Source: an uncultured bacterium (lineage in GTDB: Bacteria; Planctomycetota; Planctomycetia; Pirellulales; UBA1268). Taken from it: a stretch of DNA of 6,643 nucleotides. The position numbers and the translations under genes were made by a program. Of the stretch, positions 1 through 5,708 are shown one piece after another. The notes beneath the pieces were generated by a model. That model had not been told where the DNA came from and ran no database searches. It was given only the letters and a program-made list of their open reading frames with translations. Numbering within the stretch: the stretch's first letter is position 1; the number at the start of each line of letters is the position of its first letter. The DNA is taken from the NCBI GenBank assembly GCA_937959175.1, contig CALGAS010000438.1, positions 1 through 6,643 of the forward strand, written 5' to 3'.

Positions 1-109
1 GGACTGGCTCCGAGCGAAGCGAGGTGCCTGTACCCTTTTCCAACCCGAGGACGCGTGGAATACGGGTTCGTGAGGGTGTGACCGTGCCGTGGAGCCGGCG
101 TTGCTGGCC

Positions 110-162
110 GAGCGAGGCCATGGATGGCGAGAGCGAGGCCAGCATCGAGCGAGCGGAGGCCA
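110..162. repeat. Three imperfect direct repeats, about 21-bp period
   Basis: The unit GAGCGAGGCCA occurs at 110-120 and 131-141, exactly 21 bp apart. A variant with one inserted G, GAGCGGAGGCCA, follows at 151-162. A related core, GAGCGAAGCGAGG, sits at 12-24. The 21-bp spacing puts copies on the same helix face, as for an operator, but a degenerate dispersed repeat or chance in GC-rich DNA is just as possible. Confidence 0.4.
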
Positions 163-344
163 GGCGGGCACCGATCCGCCGGAGGCGGATTGGTCGCGAC
201 GTGAGCGTCCGGGCGACACGGCACGGCCGCCCCCGAAGCCCGCGCGAGGTGAACTCCAGCCCAATCGGCCCGCCCCAGGCAGCCCGCCCGGGTGGTGATA
301 CACTCCACTTCTCTTGGCGGCACTCTATCGCGGCCGTGTTTGTC

Positions 345-351
345 GAGGAGG
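345..351 (+). promoter_or_regulatory. Ribosome binding site of the Nramp-like gene
   Basis: GAGGAGG lies 7 bases before the ATG at 359. It fixes the start there rather than at the in-frame upstream codon at 314, whose extra 15 residues (MAALYRGRVCRGGPL) translate through this Shine-Dalgarno sequence. Confidence 0.8.
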
Positions 352-358
352 ACCACTG

Positions 359-2041
359 ATGGCCGATAGAGCATCACCCGACCAGACCGTTGCCCGCGAC
401 CGCAGCCTGCTCGAGGCCGCCCAAAAGCGGGGCCCGCTGGCCACCCTGGCCGCCTTTGTCAAGCTCTCCGGACCGGGCTGGCTCCAGTCGGCGATCACCC
501 TCGGGGGCGGCTCGCTGGCCGGCTCGCTCTATCTGGGCGTGATCGGCGGCTACGACATGCTCTGGCTGCAGCCGCTGATGATGATCCTCGGCGTCGTGAT
601 GCTCTCGGCGATCGCCTACGTCACCCTCTCGACCGGCGAGAAGCCCTTCGGGGCGATCAACCGCCACATCAATCCGGTCCTCGGCTGGGGCTGGATCATC
701 GCCGCCACGATGGCCAATCTCGTCTGGGCGATGCCGCAGTTCTCGCTGGGCACGGCGGCGATCCAGCAGAATCTCTTCCCCGACGTATCGTTCCTGGCCG
801 GCCGGCAGGGGGAGTGGCTCTCCGCCGGGGTGCTCTTCGCCCTGGCGGCGGCGGTCGTCTGGTTCTACGACTCCGGCAGCCAGGGGGTGAAGATCTTCGA
901 GCGGATCCTGAAGGGGATGGTCGGGGTGGTCGTGCTCAGTTTCTTCGGCGTCGTCGCCGCGATGACGGTCAAGGGCCAGCTCGACTGGGGCCGGATCGCC
1001 GCTGGATTCCTGCCCGATATCTCCCTCCTTTGGCGGCCCGTCGCCGACCTGCAGGGCTTCATCGACACCTCCGGCGACCCTGCCTACTGGACCGCCGAGA
1101 TCCTCAGCCAGCAGCGGCAGCGGATGATCGCGGCCGCCGCGACCGCCGTCGGGATCAACATGACCTTCCTCCTGCCCTACTCGATGCTCCGCAAGGGCTG
1201 GGATCGCGCCTTCCGCGGCCTGGCCGCCTTCGACCTCTCGACCGGCTTGTTCATTCCCTTCCTGGTGGCCACCAGCTGCGTCGTGATCGCCGCGGCCAGC
1301 CAGTTCCACGCCCAAGCTGACACGAGCGTCGTGGATCGGCCCGCCGCCGAGGCGACCGGCCAGTATCGGGCCAACCTCGTCGCCCGGCTGACCGCCGGCG
1401 AGGCGGAAGCCGCCAAGCTTCCGCAGGCCGAGCTCGACGCCCGACTCGATGCCCTCCCCGAAGCCGACCGCCAGCTGGCCGCGATGCTCGTCAAGCGAGA
1501 CGCCTTCGACCTGGCCGGATCGCTCGAAAATCTCTTCGGCTCCGGCGGCCTCACCCAGAAAGTGTTCGGCATCGGCGTTTTGGGGATGGCGATCTCGACG
1601 ATCATCATCCTGATGCTGATCAACGGCTTCTGCGTCACCGAGATGCTCGGGGCGGCCCCCTCCGGCAGCCTCCATCGGATCGGTTCGCTGCTGCCGGGGA
1701 TCACCGGCAGCCTCGGATTCCTCTACCTCTGGAGCAACGCCGACGCCAAGTTCTGGCTGGCGGTGCCGACGAGCAACTTCGGGATGGTCCTTCTCCCGAT
1801 CGCCTACGTGACGTTCTTCCTGATGATGAACAGCCGCTCGCTGTTGGGCGACGCGATGCCCACCGGCGGGCGTCGCCTGGCCTTCAACCTGGCGATGCTG
1901 GTAGCGATCGCGGCGGCGACCGTCGGGGCGGCCCTCAGCATCTGGACCAACATCGGCTGGTGGGGCGTAGCCGCCGCCTCCGGCTTTATCCTGCTGGCGG
2001 CCGTCGTCGGGCTCGTCCTGCCCCGCCGGGCCGGAGCCTGA
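359..2041 (+). CDS. Nramp-superfamily membrane transporter with non-canonical metal site
   Basis: A 560-residue polytopic inner-membrane protein. The first helix, GPGWLQSAITLGGGSLAGS (residues 38-56), aligns with the Nramp TM1 signature GPGFLxAxGxxDPGN. The DPGN metal ligands are replaced by GGGS (49-52). In the TM6 region, the usual M/A-P-H is replaced by L-P-Y in NMTFLLPYSML (267-277). Hydrophobic segments follow at about 66-90, 110-135, 153-170, 184-204, 258-277, 295-313, 402-424, 446-458, 474-490, 508-528 and 533-555. Residues 314-398 form a long, charged, Ala/Glu/Asp-rich loop between TM7 and TM8, far longer than in typical Nramp proteins (about 400-450 residues in all). Nramp proteins move Mn2+/Fe2+ with protons. 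The altered residues suggest another substrate, or Mg2+ as in Nramp-related magnesium transporters, but this is inference. Start chosen from the GAGGAGG site. No partner gene adjoins it; the next gene is a convergent tRNA. Confidence 0.75.
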   Translation: MADRASPDQTVARDRSLLEAAQKRGPLATLAAFVKLSGPGWLQSAITLGGGSLAGSLYLGVIGGYDMLWLQPLMMILGVVMLSAIAYVTLSTGEKPFGAINRHINPVLGWGWIIAATMANLVWAMPQFSLGTAAIQQNLFPDVSFLAGRQGEWLSAGVLFALAAAVVWFYDSGSQGVKIFERILKGMVGVVVLSFFGVVAAMTVKGQLDWGRIAAGFLPDISLLWRPVADLQGFIDTSGDPAYWTAEILSQQRQRMIAAAATAVGINMTFLLPYSMLRKGWDRAFRGLAAFDLSTGLFIPFLVATSCVVIAAASQFHAQADTSVVDRPAAEATGQYRANLVARLTAGEAEAAKLPQAELDARLDALPEADRQLAAMLVKRDAFDLAGSLENLFGSGGLTQKVFGIGVLGMAISTIIILMLINGFCVTEMLGAAPSGSLHRIGSLLPGITGSLGFLYLWSNADAKFWLAVPTSNFGMVLLPIAYVTFFLMMNSRSLLGDAMPTGGRRLAFNLAMLVAIAAATVGAALSIWTNIGWWGVAAASGFILLAAVVGLVLPRRAGA

Positions 2042-2050
2042 GCAGGCCCC

Positions 2051-2068
2051 TCGGCAGAATCGTGCCGA
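2051..2068. terminator. Short hairpin between convergent transporter and tRNA genes
   Basis: TCGGCA (2051-2056) and TGCCGA (2063-2068) form a perfect 6-bp stem with a 6-base loop. It lies 10 bases after the transporter stop and 10 bases beyond the 3' end of the tRNA on the other strand, so it could act in both directions. Neither strand has a U-run after it, so it is not a canonical intrinsic terminator. It may instead act as an RNA 3'-end stabiliser or a barrier in Rho-dependent termination. Confidence 0.35.
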
Positions 2069-2077
2069 CCAACCAAG

Positions 2078-2167
2078 CGGAGAGGACGGGATTCGAACCC
2101 GTGGACCAGCTTTTGACCGGTCACGTCTTTAGCAAAGACGCGCATTCGACCACTCTGCCACCTCTCC
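2078..2167 (-). tRNA. tRNA-Ser (anticodon GCU)
   Basis: Folded on the minus strand: acceptor GGAGAGG (2167-2161) pairs with CCTCTCC (2085-2079), discriminator G at 2078. D-stem GCA/TGC (2158-2156, 2144-2142). Anticodon stem CGTCT/AGACG with loop TTGCTAA (2135-2129), anticodon GCT at 2133-2131. The T-arm is ACGGG-TTCGAAT-CCCGT (2102-2086). The 21-base variable region (2123-2103) folds into a 6-bp stem (one G-U pair), the long class II arm typical of tRNA-Ser, and discriminator G also fits serine. It decodes AGC and AGU. The 3' CCA is not encoded (CTTGG follows), so CCA-adding enzyme is required. The gene faces away from the M28 peptidase gene; its promoter should lie within 2168-2340, but I see no strong -35/-10 pair. 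Confidence 0.97.
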
Positions 2168-2322
2168 GAACCGGCCTGCCGGCTCCCTGCTGAACCCTGC
2201 GGTCGCCTTGCCCAAACGGGGAAAGAACGAACGGGTGCAGCGAGGCTGCGGCTCCGGCCAGAATCCTCGTGGCATCGAGGAACCCTGTGACGACTATTCT
2301 GGACGTCTTGAACCCGTCCCGC

Positions 2323-2329
2323 AAGGAGG
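2323..2329 (+). promoter_or_regulatory. Ribosome binding site that decides the start of the M28 peptidase
   Basis: AAGGAGG ends 11 bases before the ATG at 2341, a slightly long but workable gap. An in-frame GTG at 2269 would add 24 polar residues in front of the signal peptide and has no comparable site. A weak -10-like TATTCT lies at 2295-2300; no good -35 element is visible, so no promoter is called. Confidence 0.6.
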
Positions 2330-2340
2330 CGGCCCCTGGC

Positions 2341-3684
2341 ATGGCCCGGACGTTCCATCTGCTCACCGTCGCCGCTCTGCTGGCCTGGCTGGCCGGCCCG
2401 GGCCGGGCTGCCGAGATGCTGGCCGCCTCGGTCTCGAGCGTCACTGCCGCCGACGCCGCCCGCCACGTCGAAGCCCTGGCCGACGACGCCTTCGAGGGCC
2501 GTGAGGGGGGCACTCGGGGCGGTCGGGCGGCCGCCGCCTACATCGTCGAGCAGATCGAGCCCCTCGGTTTCAAGCCTGCCGGTGACGACGGCTCCTGGTA
2601 CCAGGCCTTCGGCGCGGGCCTCCGCAACGTTCTGGCCCTCCTGCCGGGCCGCGACCCCGGCCTCGCCGGCGAACTGGTCGTGGTCGGAGCCCACTACGAC
2701 CATGTCGGCTACGGCACCGAGCGGAACAGCTTTGGGCCCTTCGGCTTCGTCCACAACGGGGCCGACGACAACGCCTCCGGGGTGGCCGGCCTGATCGAGG
2801 TGATGGAAGCCCTCCAGCGGCTTCCCGAGCCGCCCCGGCGGTCGATTCTAATCGCCTTCTGGGACGGTGAGGAAAAGGGGCTGCTCGGTTCGAATCACTT
2901 TGTCCGCGAGCGGCCGGCGTTGTTGGTCGAACACCGGCCTGTCTTTTCGATCAACCTCGACATGATCGGCCGGCTTCGCAACGAGCGGCTGGTGGTCTAC
3001 GGTGCCCGCACGGCCGAGGGGCTCCGCCGGCGGCTGGTGGCGGCCAACAACGATCCCCGGGCCGCAGCGGGCCTGGAACTCGCCTTCGACTGGGACATCC
3101 TCGAAGACTCTGACCACTATCCGTTCATCGCCGGTCGGGTGCCGACGCTCATGTTTCACACCGGCCTGCACGACCAATACCACCGGCCCAGCGACGACGT
3201 CGAACTGGTCAACTTCGACGGCATCCCTCCGGTGGCCCGGCTGACGCTCGCCATGGCCACCGAGATCGCCGAGACGCCGCAACGGCCGCTGTTTCGGGCC
3301 GCCGCCCAGGCGGAGTCGAACGCCACCCGTCGGCGACTGGAGGAGCGACGGCCGCCTGGCGGACCCTCCCGCGGCCGCTGGGGGATCGTCACCCGGGCCG
3401 ACCCGGGCGAGCCCGGCACGCCGATCGTGATCGCCGTGACCTCGGGAAGTCCTGCCCGGCGGGCGGGCCTGCAGCCTGGAGACCGCCTGCTTGCCGTCGC
3501 AGACCGCTCGCCCGCCAGCCAGGCGGAGATGGTCGAGCAGTTGCGACTGGCCGGTGACGAGTGTCGCGTCACGGTCGAGCGGCGGGGCCGCACGCGCGAG
3601 ATCACCATGCGGGTGGTCGAACAGACGAGCGAATCATCATCTGAAGACAAAGAGGCCGACGAAGCCGCCCACCATGACGACTAG
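2341..3684 (+). CDS. Exported M28-family zinc aminopeptidase with C-terminal PDZ domain
   Basis: 447 residues. A signal peptide covers about residues 1-23 (MART, hydrophobic FHLLTVAALLAWLAG, then PGRAA), so it acts outside the cytoplasm. The M28 di-zinc site is complete: His118 in VVGAHYDHVG, bridging Asp143 in GADDNASG, catalytic Glu177 and ligand Glu178 in FWDGEEKGLLGS, Asp207 in INLDMIG, and His281 in DQYHRPSDD. Family M28 enzymes remove N-terminal residues from peptides. A PDZ domain follows at about 347-427, with the GLQPGDRLLAV loop (376-386). It may bind C-termini or steer the enzyme to substrate, as in HtrA-type proteases. The protein ends in an acidic, Ser/Glu-rich tail (428-447). 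No protease-associated (PA) domain is present. The gene stands alone on the plus strand, and its TAG stop overlaps the stop of the convergent acidic gene. The exact substrate is unknown. Confidence 0.9.
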   Translation: MARTFHLLTVAALLAWLAGPGRAAEMLAASVSSVTAADAARHVEALADDAFEGREGGTRGGRAAAAYIVEQIEPLGFKPAGDDGSWYQAFGAGLRNVLALLPGRDPGLAGELVVVGAHYDHVGYGTERNSFGPFGFVHNGADDNASGVAGLIEVMEALQRLPEPPRRSILIAFWDGEEKGLLGSNHFVRERPALLVEHRPVFSINLDMIGRLRNERLVVYGARTAEGLRRRLVAANNDPRAAAGLELAFDWDILEDSDHYPFIAGRVPTLMFHTGLHDQYHRPSDDVELVNFDGIPPVARLTLAMATEIAETPQRPLFRAAAQAESNATRRRLEERRPPGGPSRGRWGIVTRADPGEPGTPIVIAVTSGSPARRAGLQPGDRLLAVADRSPASQAEMVEQLRLAGDECRVTVERRGRTREITMRVVEQTSESSSEDKEADEAAHHDD

Positions 3685-4121
3685 TCGTCGTCGTCGTCGT
3701 CCCAATCCTCCTCGTCGTCGTCCTCTTCCCAGTCCTCGTCTTCCTCTTCGAAGTCGTCGCCCTCTTCCTCATCGTCGTCGTCGTCGTCGTCGACTTCTTC
3801 CCACTCCTCGCCGTCTTCTTCCTCGTCCTCCTCGTCCTCGTCGTCGTCCTCGTACTCCTCCTCGTCATCGTCTTCGAAGTCGTCGTCGTCCTCGAAGTCA
3901 TCGCCGTCGTCCTCGTCGTCGACCCGGGCAAGCACGCCCACCCGGGCGTTGCCGCCCTCCGGGGTGCCGGAGGCCGCTGCCACTTCAAAGAGATCCTCGG
4001 CGGCAAGGAGCTCGGGAAGTTCGCTCCAGGTGAACACCTCCGCGGTCGAAACGCTCTCATCGCCCCGGCCACGCTCAGCAATCGTCACGGCAAAACCTCC
4101 AGGTGTCTTCTCGAAGACCAT
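3681..4121 (-). CDS. Small protein with an extreme Asp/Glu-rich C-terminal tail, function unknown
   Basis: 146 residues, no family recognised. Residues 1-67 look like a small folded domain (MVFEKTPGGFAVTIAERGRG at the start, FTWSELPELL at 30-39, VGVLARV at 61-67). Residues 68-146 are 68 Asp/Glu out of 79. The 11 exceptions are four Gly (73, 104, 121 and none other than these three plus none hydrophilic), one Val and seven aromatics: F76, F82, Y90, W107, F124, W131, W140. Read strictly: three Gly (73, 104, 121), one Val (110) and those seven aromatics. No signal peptide or membrane segment, so probably cytoplasmic. Such tails occur in nucleic-acid mimics, RNA polymerase delta subunit and histone-chaperone-like proteins; a binding role for basic proteins is inference only. 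Start: ATG at 4121, with AAAAAGGG 12 bases upstream; the frame is open further upstream to 4643 inside scpB, without a better start. It follows scpB on the same strand after 187 bases. Confidence 0.75.
   Translation of the reverse strand: MVFEKTPGGFAVTIAERGRGDESVSTAEVFTWSELPELLAAEDLFEVAAASGTPEGGNARVGVLARVDDEDDGDDFEDDDDFEDDDEEEYEDDDEDEEDEEEDGEEWEEVDDDDDDDEEEGDDFEEEDEDWEEDDDEEDWDDDDDD
3684..3920 (-). repeat. GAC/GAG trinucleotide low-complexity tract
   Basis: The tail of the acidic protein is encoded almost wholly by GAC, GAG, GAA and GAT codons, read on the plus strand as repeated GTC/CTC/TTC. Pure runs include six GTC units at 3684-3701, directly at the 3' end of the gene, and a seven-unit run around 3773-3793. 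Runs of this kind are prone to replication slippage in multiples of three, which would change tail length without breaking the frame. Confidence 0.85.
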
Positions 4122-4308
4122 CGTAATACGGAACCCTTTTTGTGGAACCTTTTTCGGGACTGTCTGTCCCGAACGCTGTCGACCAAAATCAATACCCGAT
4201 GGAGGATCCATCGTCCAATCCAACGGATGAAAAAATCGGTTGGCAGGCCACCTCGGCCAAAAGTGTGGCTGGTCTCCCGCCGGCTTGCAAGCGGTCGGCG
4301 GGCCGGTT
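4122..4308 (-). other. Structured gap between scpB and the acidic gene, possible leader
   Basis: The 187-base gap is locally less GC-rich than its surroundings and holds four inverted repeats. TTCGGGAC/GTCCCGAA (4153-4173) is a perfect 8-bp stem with a 5-base loop. CGATGGA/TCCATCG (4197-4213) is a perfect 7-bp stem with a GGA loop. CCAACGGAT/ATCGGTTGG (4221-4244) is a 9-bp stem with one mismatch. CCCGCCG/CGGCGGG (4276-4302) lies just past the scpB stop. The last could end or stabilise scpB mRNA, although no U-run follows directly. A weak promoter-like pair on the minus strand is TTGGAC (4218-4213) and TATTGA (4194-4189), 18 bases apart. No known riboswitch was recognised. Confidence 0.5.
4130..4154 (-). 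repeat. Tandem AAAAAGG(G)TTCC repeat before the acidic gene
   Basis: On the minus strand AAAAAGGTTCC (4154-4144) is followed by AAAAAGGGTTCC (4141-4130), separated by two bases. The second copy supplies the only Shine-Dalgarno-like purine run before the ATG at 4121. The copies could be a binding site, duplicated ribosome-loading sequence or a remnant of dispersed repeat DNA. Confidence 0.5.
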
Positions 4309-5028
4309 TCAGGGCTCGTCGTCGTCATCCTCCACCGGCGGGCCGGCCAGGGTCTCGATCGGAGGCAGGTCCTCAATTTTTGACAGCCCGAAGACGGCCA
4401 AAAACCGCCGAGTGGTGACGTAGACGTTGGGGCGGCCCAGTTCCTCGGCCCGGCCGCCGATCGCCACCAGGTCCCGCTCGAGCAGTTGGCGGAGCATCTC
4501 CTCGCTTCCAACTCCCCGGATCGACTCGATCTCCGCCCGGGTGACGGGCTGGCGGTAGGCCACGATGGCCAGGGTCTCGAGTCCTGCCGCCGAGATTCTG
4601 GCGGCCGTGGGGTGCTCCTGGAGACGGCGAATCCACGGGCCAAAGGCGGCCCTGGAGAGCAGCTGGAAGCCGCCGGCGATCTGCTCGACGCGGATCGCCG
4701 ACCCGGACGCGTCCTGAAGCCGCCGTAGCTCCCGCAGCAGCGTGCGGGCCCGCGTTCCGTCGGGAAGTCGGGCTAGCTTGGCCAGCCGCCTGGTCGCGAG
4801 CGGTTCCCGGGCCAGAAACAAGGCGGCCTCAAGCCGGGCGAGTTCCTCCGAACGGGGATGCTCGCCGACGGGGTGTTTCGGGCCCACGACAGCCGGTGGA
4901 GCCAGCAGCCAGTCGGTGCGACGGCGTCGCCGCGCCAGGCCTGGATCAATCAGGGCCGGATGACTGGAAAAATCGACGGCCGCCAGGCAATGGCGGAGCG
5001 TGCCTCGGGCTGACCGGCCGGGTTTCAT
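4309..5028 (-). CDS. scpB: Segregation and condensation protein B (ScpB)
   Basis: 239 residues. ScpB dimers bind the kleisin ScpA and regulate SMC, the chromosome-organising ATPase, in the cytoplasm. Two winged-helix domains are visible: about 61-140 (EELARLEAALFLAREPL at the start) and 142-220, which carries the family signature LETLAIVAYRQPVTRAEIES (150-169), then IRGVGSEEMLRQLLERDLV and the GRPNVYVTTRRFLAVFGLSK segment. Two oddities: an N-terminal extension of about 58 residues with an Arg run (33-37), and an acidic end, VEDDDDEP. Typical family length is about 180-200. The ATG at 5028 is preceded by GGAAG, 5 bases away. A GTG at 4887 would give 192 residues, nearer family length, but has no ribosome binding site. 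ScpA is not in the window. The gene follows the secreted-protein gene after 58 bases, so co-transcription is likely. Confidence 0.92.
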   Translation of the reverse strand: MKPGRSARGTLRHCLAAVDFSSHPALIDPGLARRRRRTDWLLAPPAVVGPKHPVGEHPRSEELARLEAALFLAREPLATRRLAKLARLPDGTRARTLLRELRRLQDASGSAIRVEQIAGGFQLLSRAAFGPWIRRLQEHPTAARISAAGLETLAIVAYRQPVTRAEIESIRGVGSEEMLRQLLERDLVAIGGRAEELGRPNVYVTTRRFLAVFGLSKIEDLPPIETLAGPPVEDDDDEP

Positions 5029-5033
5029 CGCGT

Positions 5034-5038
5034 CTTCC
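5034..5038 (-). promoter_or_regulatory. Ribosome binding site of scpB
   Basis: GGAAG on the minus strand lies 5 bases before the ATG at 5028. It supports the longer ScpB with its N-terminal extension over the shorter GTG start at 4887. Confidence 0.55.
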
Positions 5039-5086
5039 AGAGCGAATGCGGCAACCGGCGGCGGACCGCTGCCGGCCGAACCGGTC

Positions 5087-5602
5087 TCAGTATCGCGTGC
5101 CGCCGCCCGCCGCGTCTGCCCGGGCGGCCAGGCGGCCACGCCAGGCGTCGACCTGCCGCTCGAGCCCCGCCATCGCTTCTGCCGGGCTCGCAGCGGCCGC
5201 TTGAAAGACCCGCTGCAACTGGCCGGCTGCGTCGATCGCCACGCGACAGGAGGCGACGTGCATCCCCGGGACGCCCTCAAGCGGCCGGGTCTCGATCGCG
5301 GCAGCGCCCAGCGAAGCCAGCCGAGCCCGGGTGGTCGGCAACTGCCCGGCTGTGGCTGCGGCCCCTGCCGAGGCACCGGGCGGGGGCGGCGGTGAGGCCG
5401 CTGGCGTCATCTGCTCGGCCGCTTGGGCCGGCTCACCGGCCGACTCTGTCGTCAGTGGGCTGGTCCATTCATCCCAGCCGACCTGATCACAGACGGCCGC
5501 CCGCGCCGCCGACCAGACCTCGGCCGGCACGTGGTGCGAGAACATCGCGAGCGCCGGCACCACGATCATGCAGACAAACAGCAGGCAGGTTCGAGCCTTC
5601 AT
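5087..5602 (-). CDS. Small secreted or membrane-anchored protein, function unknown
   Basis: 171 residues, no named family recognised. Residues 1-22 (MKARTCLLFVCMIVVPALAM) form a signal peptide or N-terminal membrane anchor with a basic start. No lipobox is clear: the cysteines at 6 and 11 lie inside the hydrophobic core. Residues 23-37 (SHHVPAEVWSAARAAV) could form a short amphipathic helix. A Pro/Ala-rich linker covers about 57-87, with five prolines at 71-75. The C-terminal part (88-160) appears folded, with GVPGMHVASCRVAIDAAGQL and a final helix ending VDAWRGRLA. The ATG at 5602 was preferred to an upstream in-frame TTG at 5677 because it directly precedes the hydrophobic segment; the upstream purine run GGGTGGG is only a modest ribosome site. 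It lies between the isomerase and scpB on one strand. I infer an envelope role, weakly. Confidence 0.7.
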   Translation of the reverse strand: MKARTCLLFVCMIVVPALAMFSHHVPAEVWSAARAAVCDQVGWDEWTSPLTTESAGEPAQAAEQMTPAASPPPPPGASAGAAATAGQLPTTRARLASLGAAAIETRPLEGVPGMHVASCRVAIDAAGQLQRVFQAAAASPAEAMAGLERQVDAWRGRLAARADAAGGGTRY

Positions 5603-5708
5603 CGCCCACCCGGTCGCGCTGGCCGGGCTCCGTCCTCGGGAGCCGGAGAGGCTAGCGACCTGCCCAGCACCGGGCAATCCGGAATCCAGCTCGGGAAGGC
5701 CTCGCGGA

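Larger units (their letters stand above)
1..358. other. Intergenic region upstream of the Nramp-like gene, no convincing gene
   Basis: Two overlapping open frames here (24-359 from a GTG, and 89-298) translate to Arg/Pro-rich sequence with no recognisable motif or hydrophobic segment, so I do not call them genes. The stretch contains three imperfect direct repeats (110-162, listed separately) and a perfect 7-bp inverted repeat with a GGA loop at 174-190 (ATCCGCC/GGCGGAT). The octamer palindrome GTCGCGAC lies at 193-200. The start (11-40) carries GAGCGAAGCGAGG followed by GGTGCCTGTACCCTTTT, which looks like dispersed intergenic repeat DNA, but this cannot be tested from one window. A weak -10-like GATACACT lies near 297-304 without a clear -35 element. 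The upstream gene is outside the window. Confidence 0.6.

Noticed and set aside
24..359. Open frame of 111 codons whose TGA overlaps the transporter ATG
   Set aside because: The stop-start overlap looks like translational coupling, but the product is Arg/Pro-rich with no motif, starts at a GTG without a ribosome site, and runs through the direct repeats. Probably chance in GC-rich DNA.
374..1675. Long minus-strand open frame of 433 codons opposite the transporter gene
   Set aside because: It is Gly/Asp/Glu/Arg-rich with no hydrophobic core or motif and mirrors the codon bias of the transporter. A shadow frame.
1804..2754. Minus-strand open frame of 316 codons across the tRNA
   Set aside because: It translates the tRNA-Ser itself (the ERWQSGRMRVFAK segment) and runs antisense into the transporter and peptidase genes.
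3684..3920. Repeated GTC units considered as a CRISPR array or VNTR
   Set aside because: There are no constant repeats with unique spacers; it is a codon-level low-complexity tract inside a gene.
3491..4033. Arg/Pro-rich plus-strand frame of 180 codons that looks like a basic, protamine-like protein
   Set aside because: It is the complement of the GAC/GAG tract. The minus-strand frame has a plausible folded N-terminal domain, so the acidic protein is the real gene.
3681..4643. Acidic gene extended upstream to 4643, giving 320 residues
   Set aside because: The extension would lie inside scpB in another frame and reads as low-complexity Pro/Arg/Ser sequence. The ATG at 4121 begins the first plausible domain.
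5029..5376. ScpB extended upstream to 5376
   Set aside because: The added sequence is antisense-like, Arg/Pro-rich and overlaps the secreted-protein gene in another frame. The ATG at 5028 has a ribosome site.
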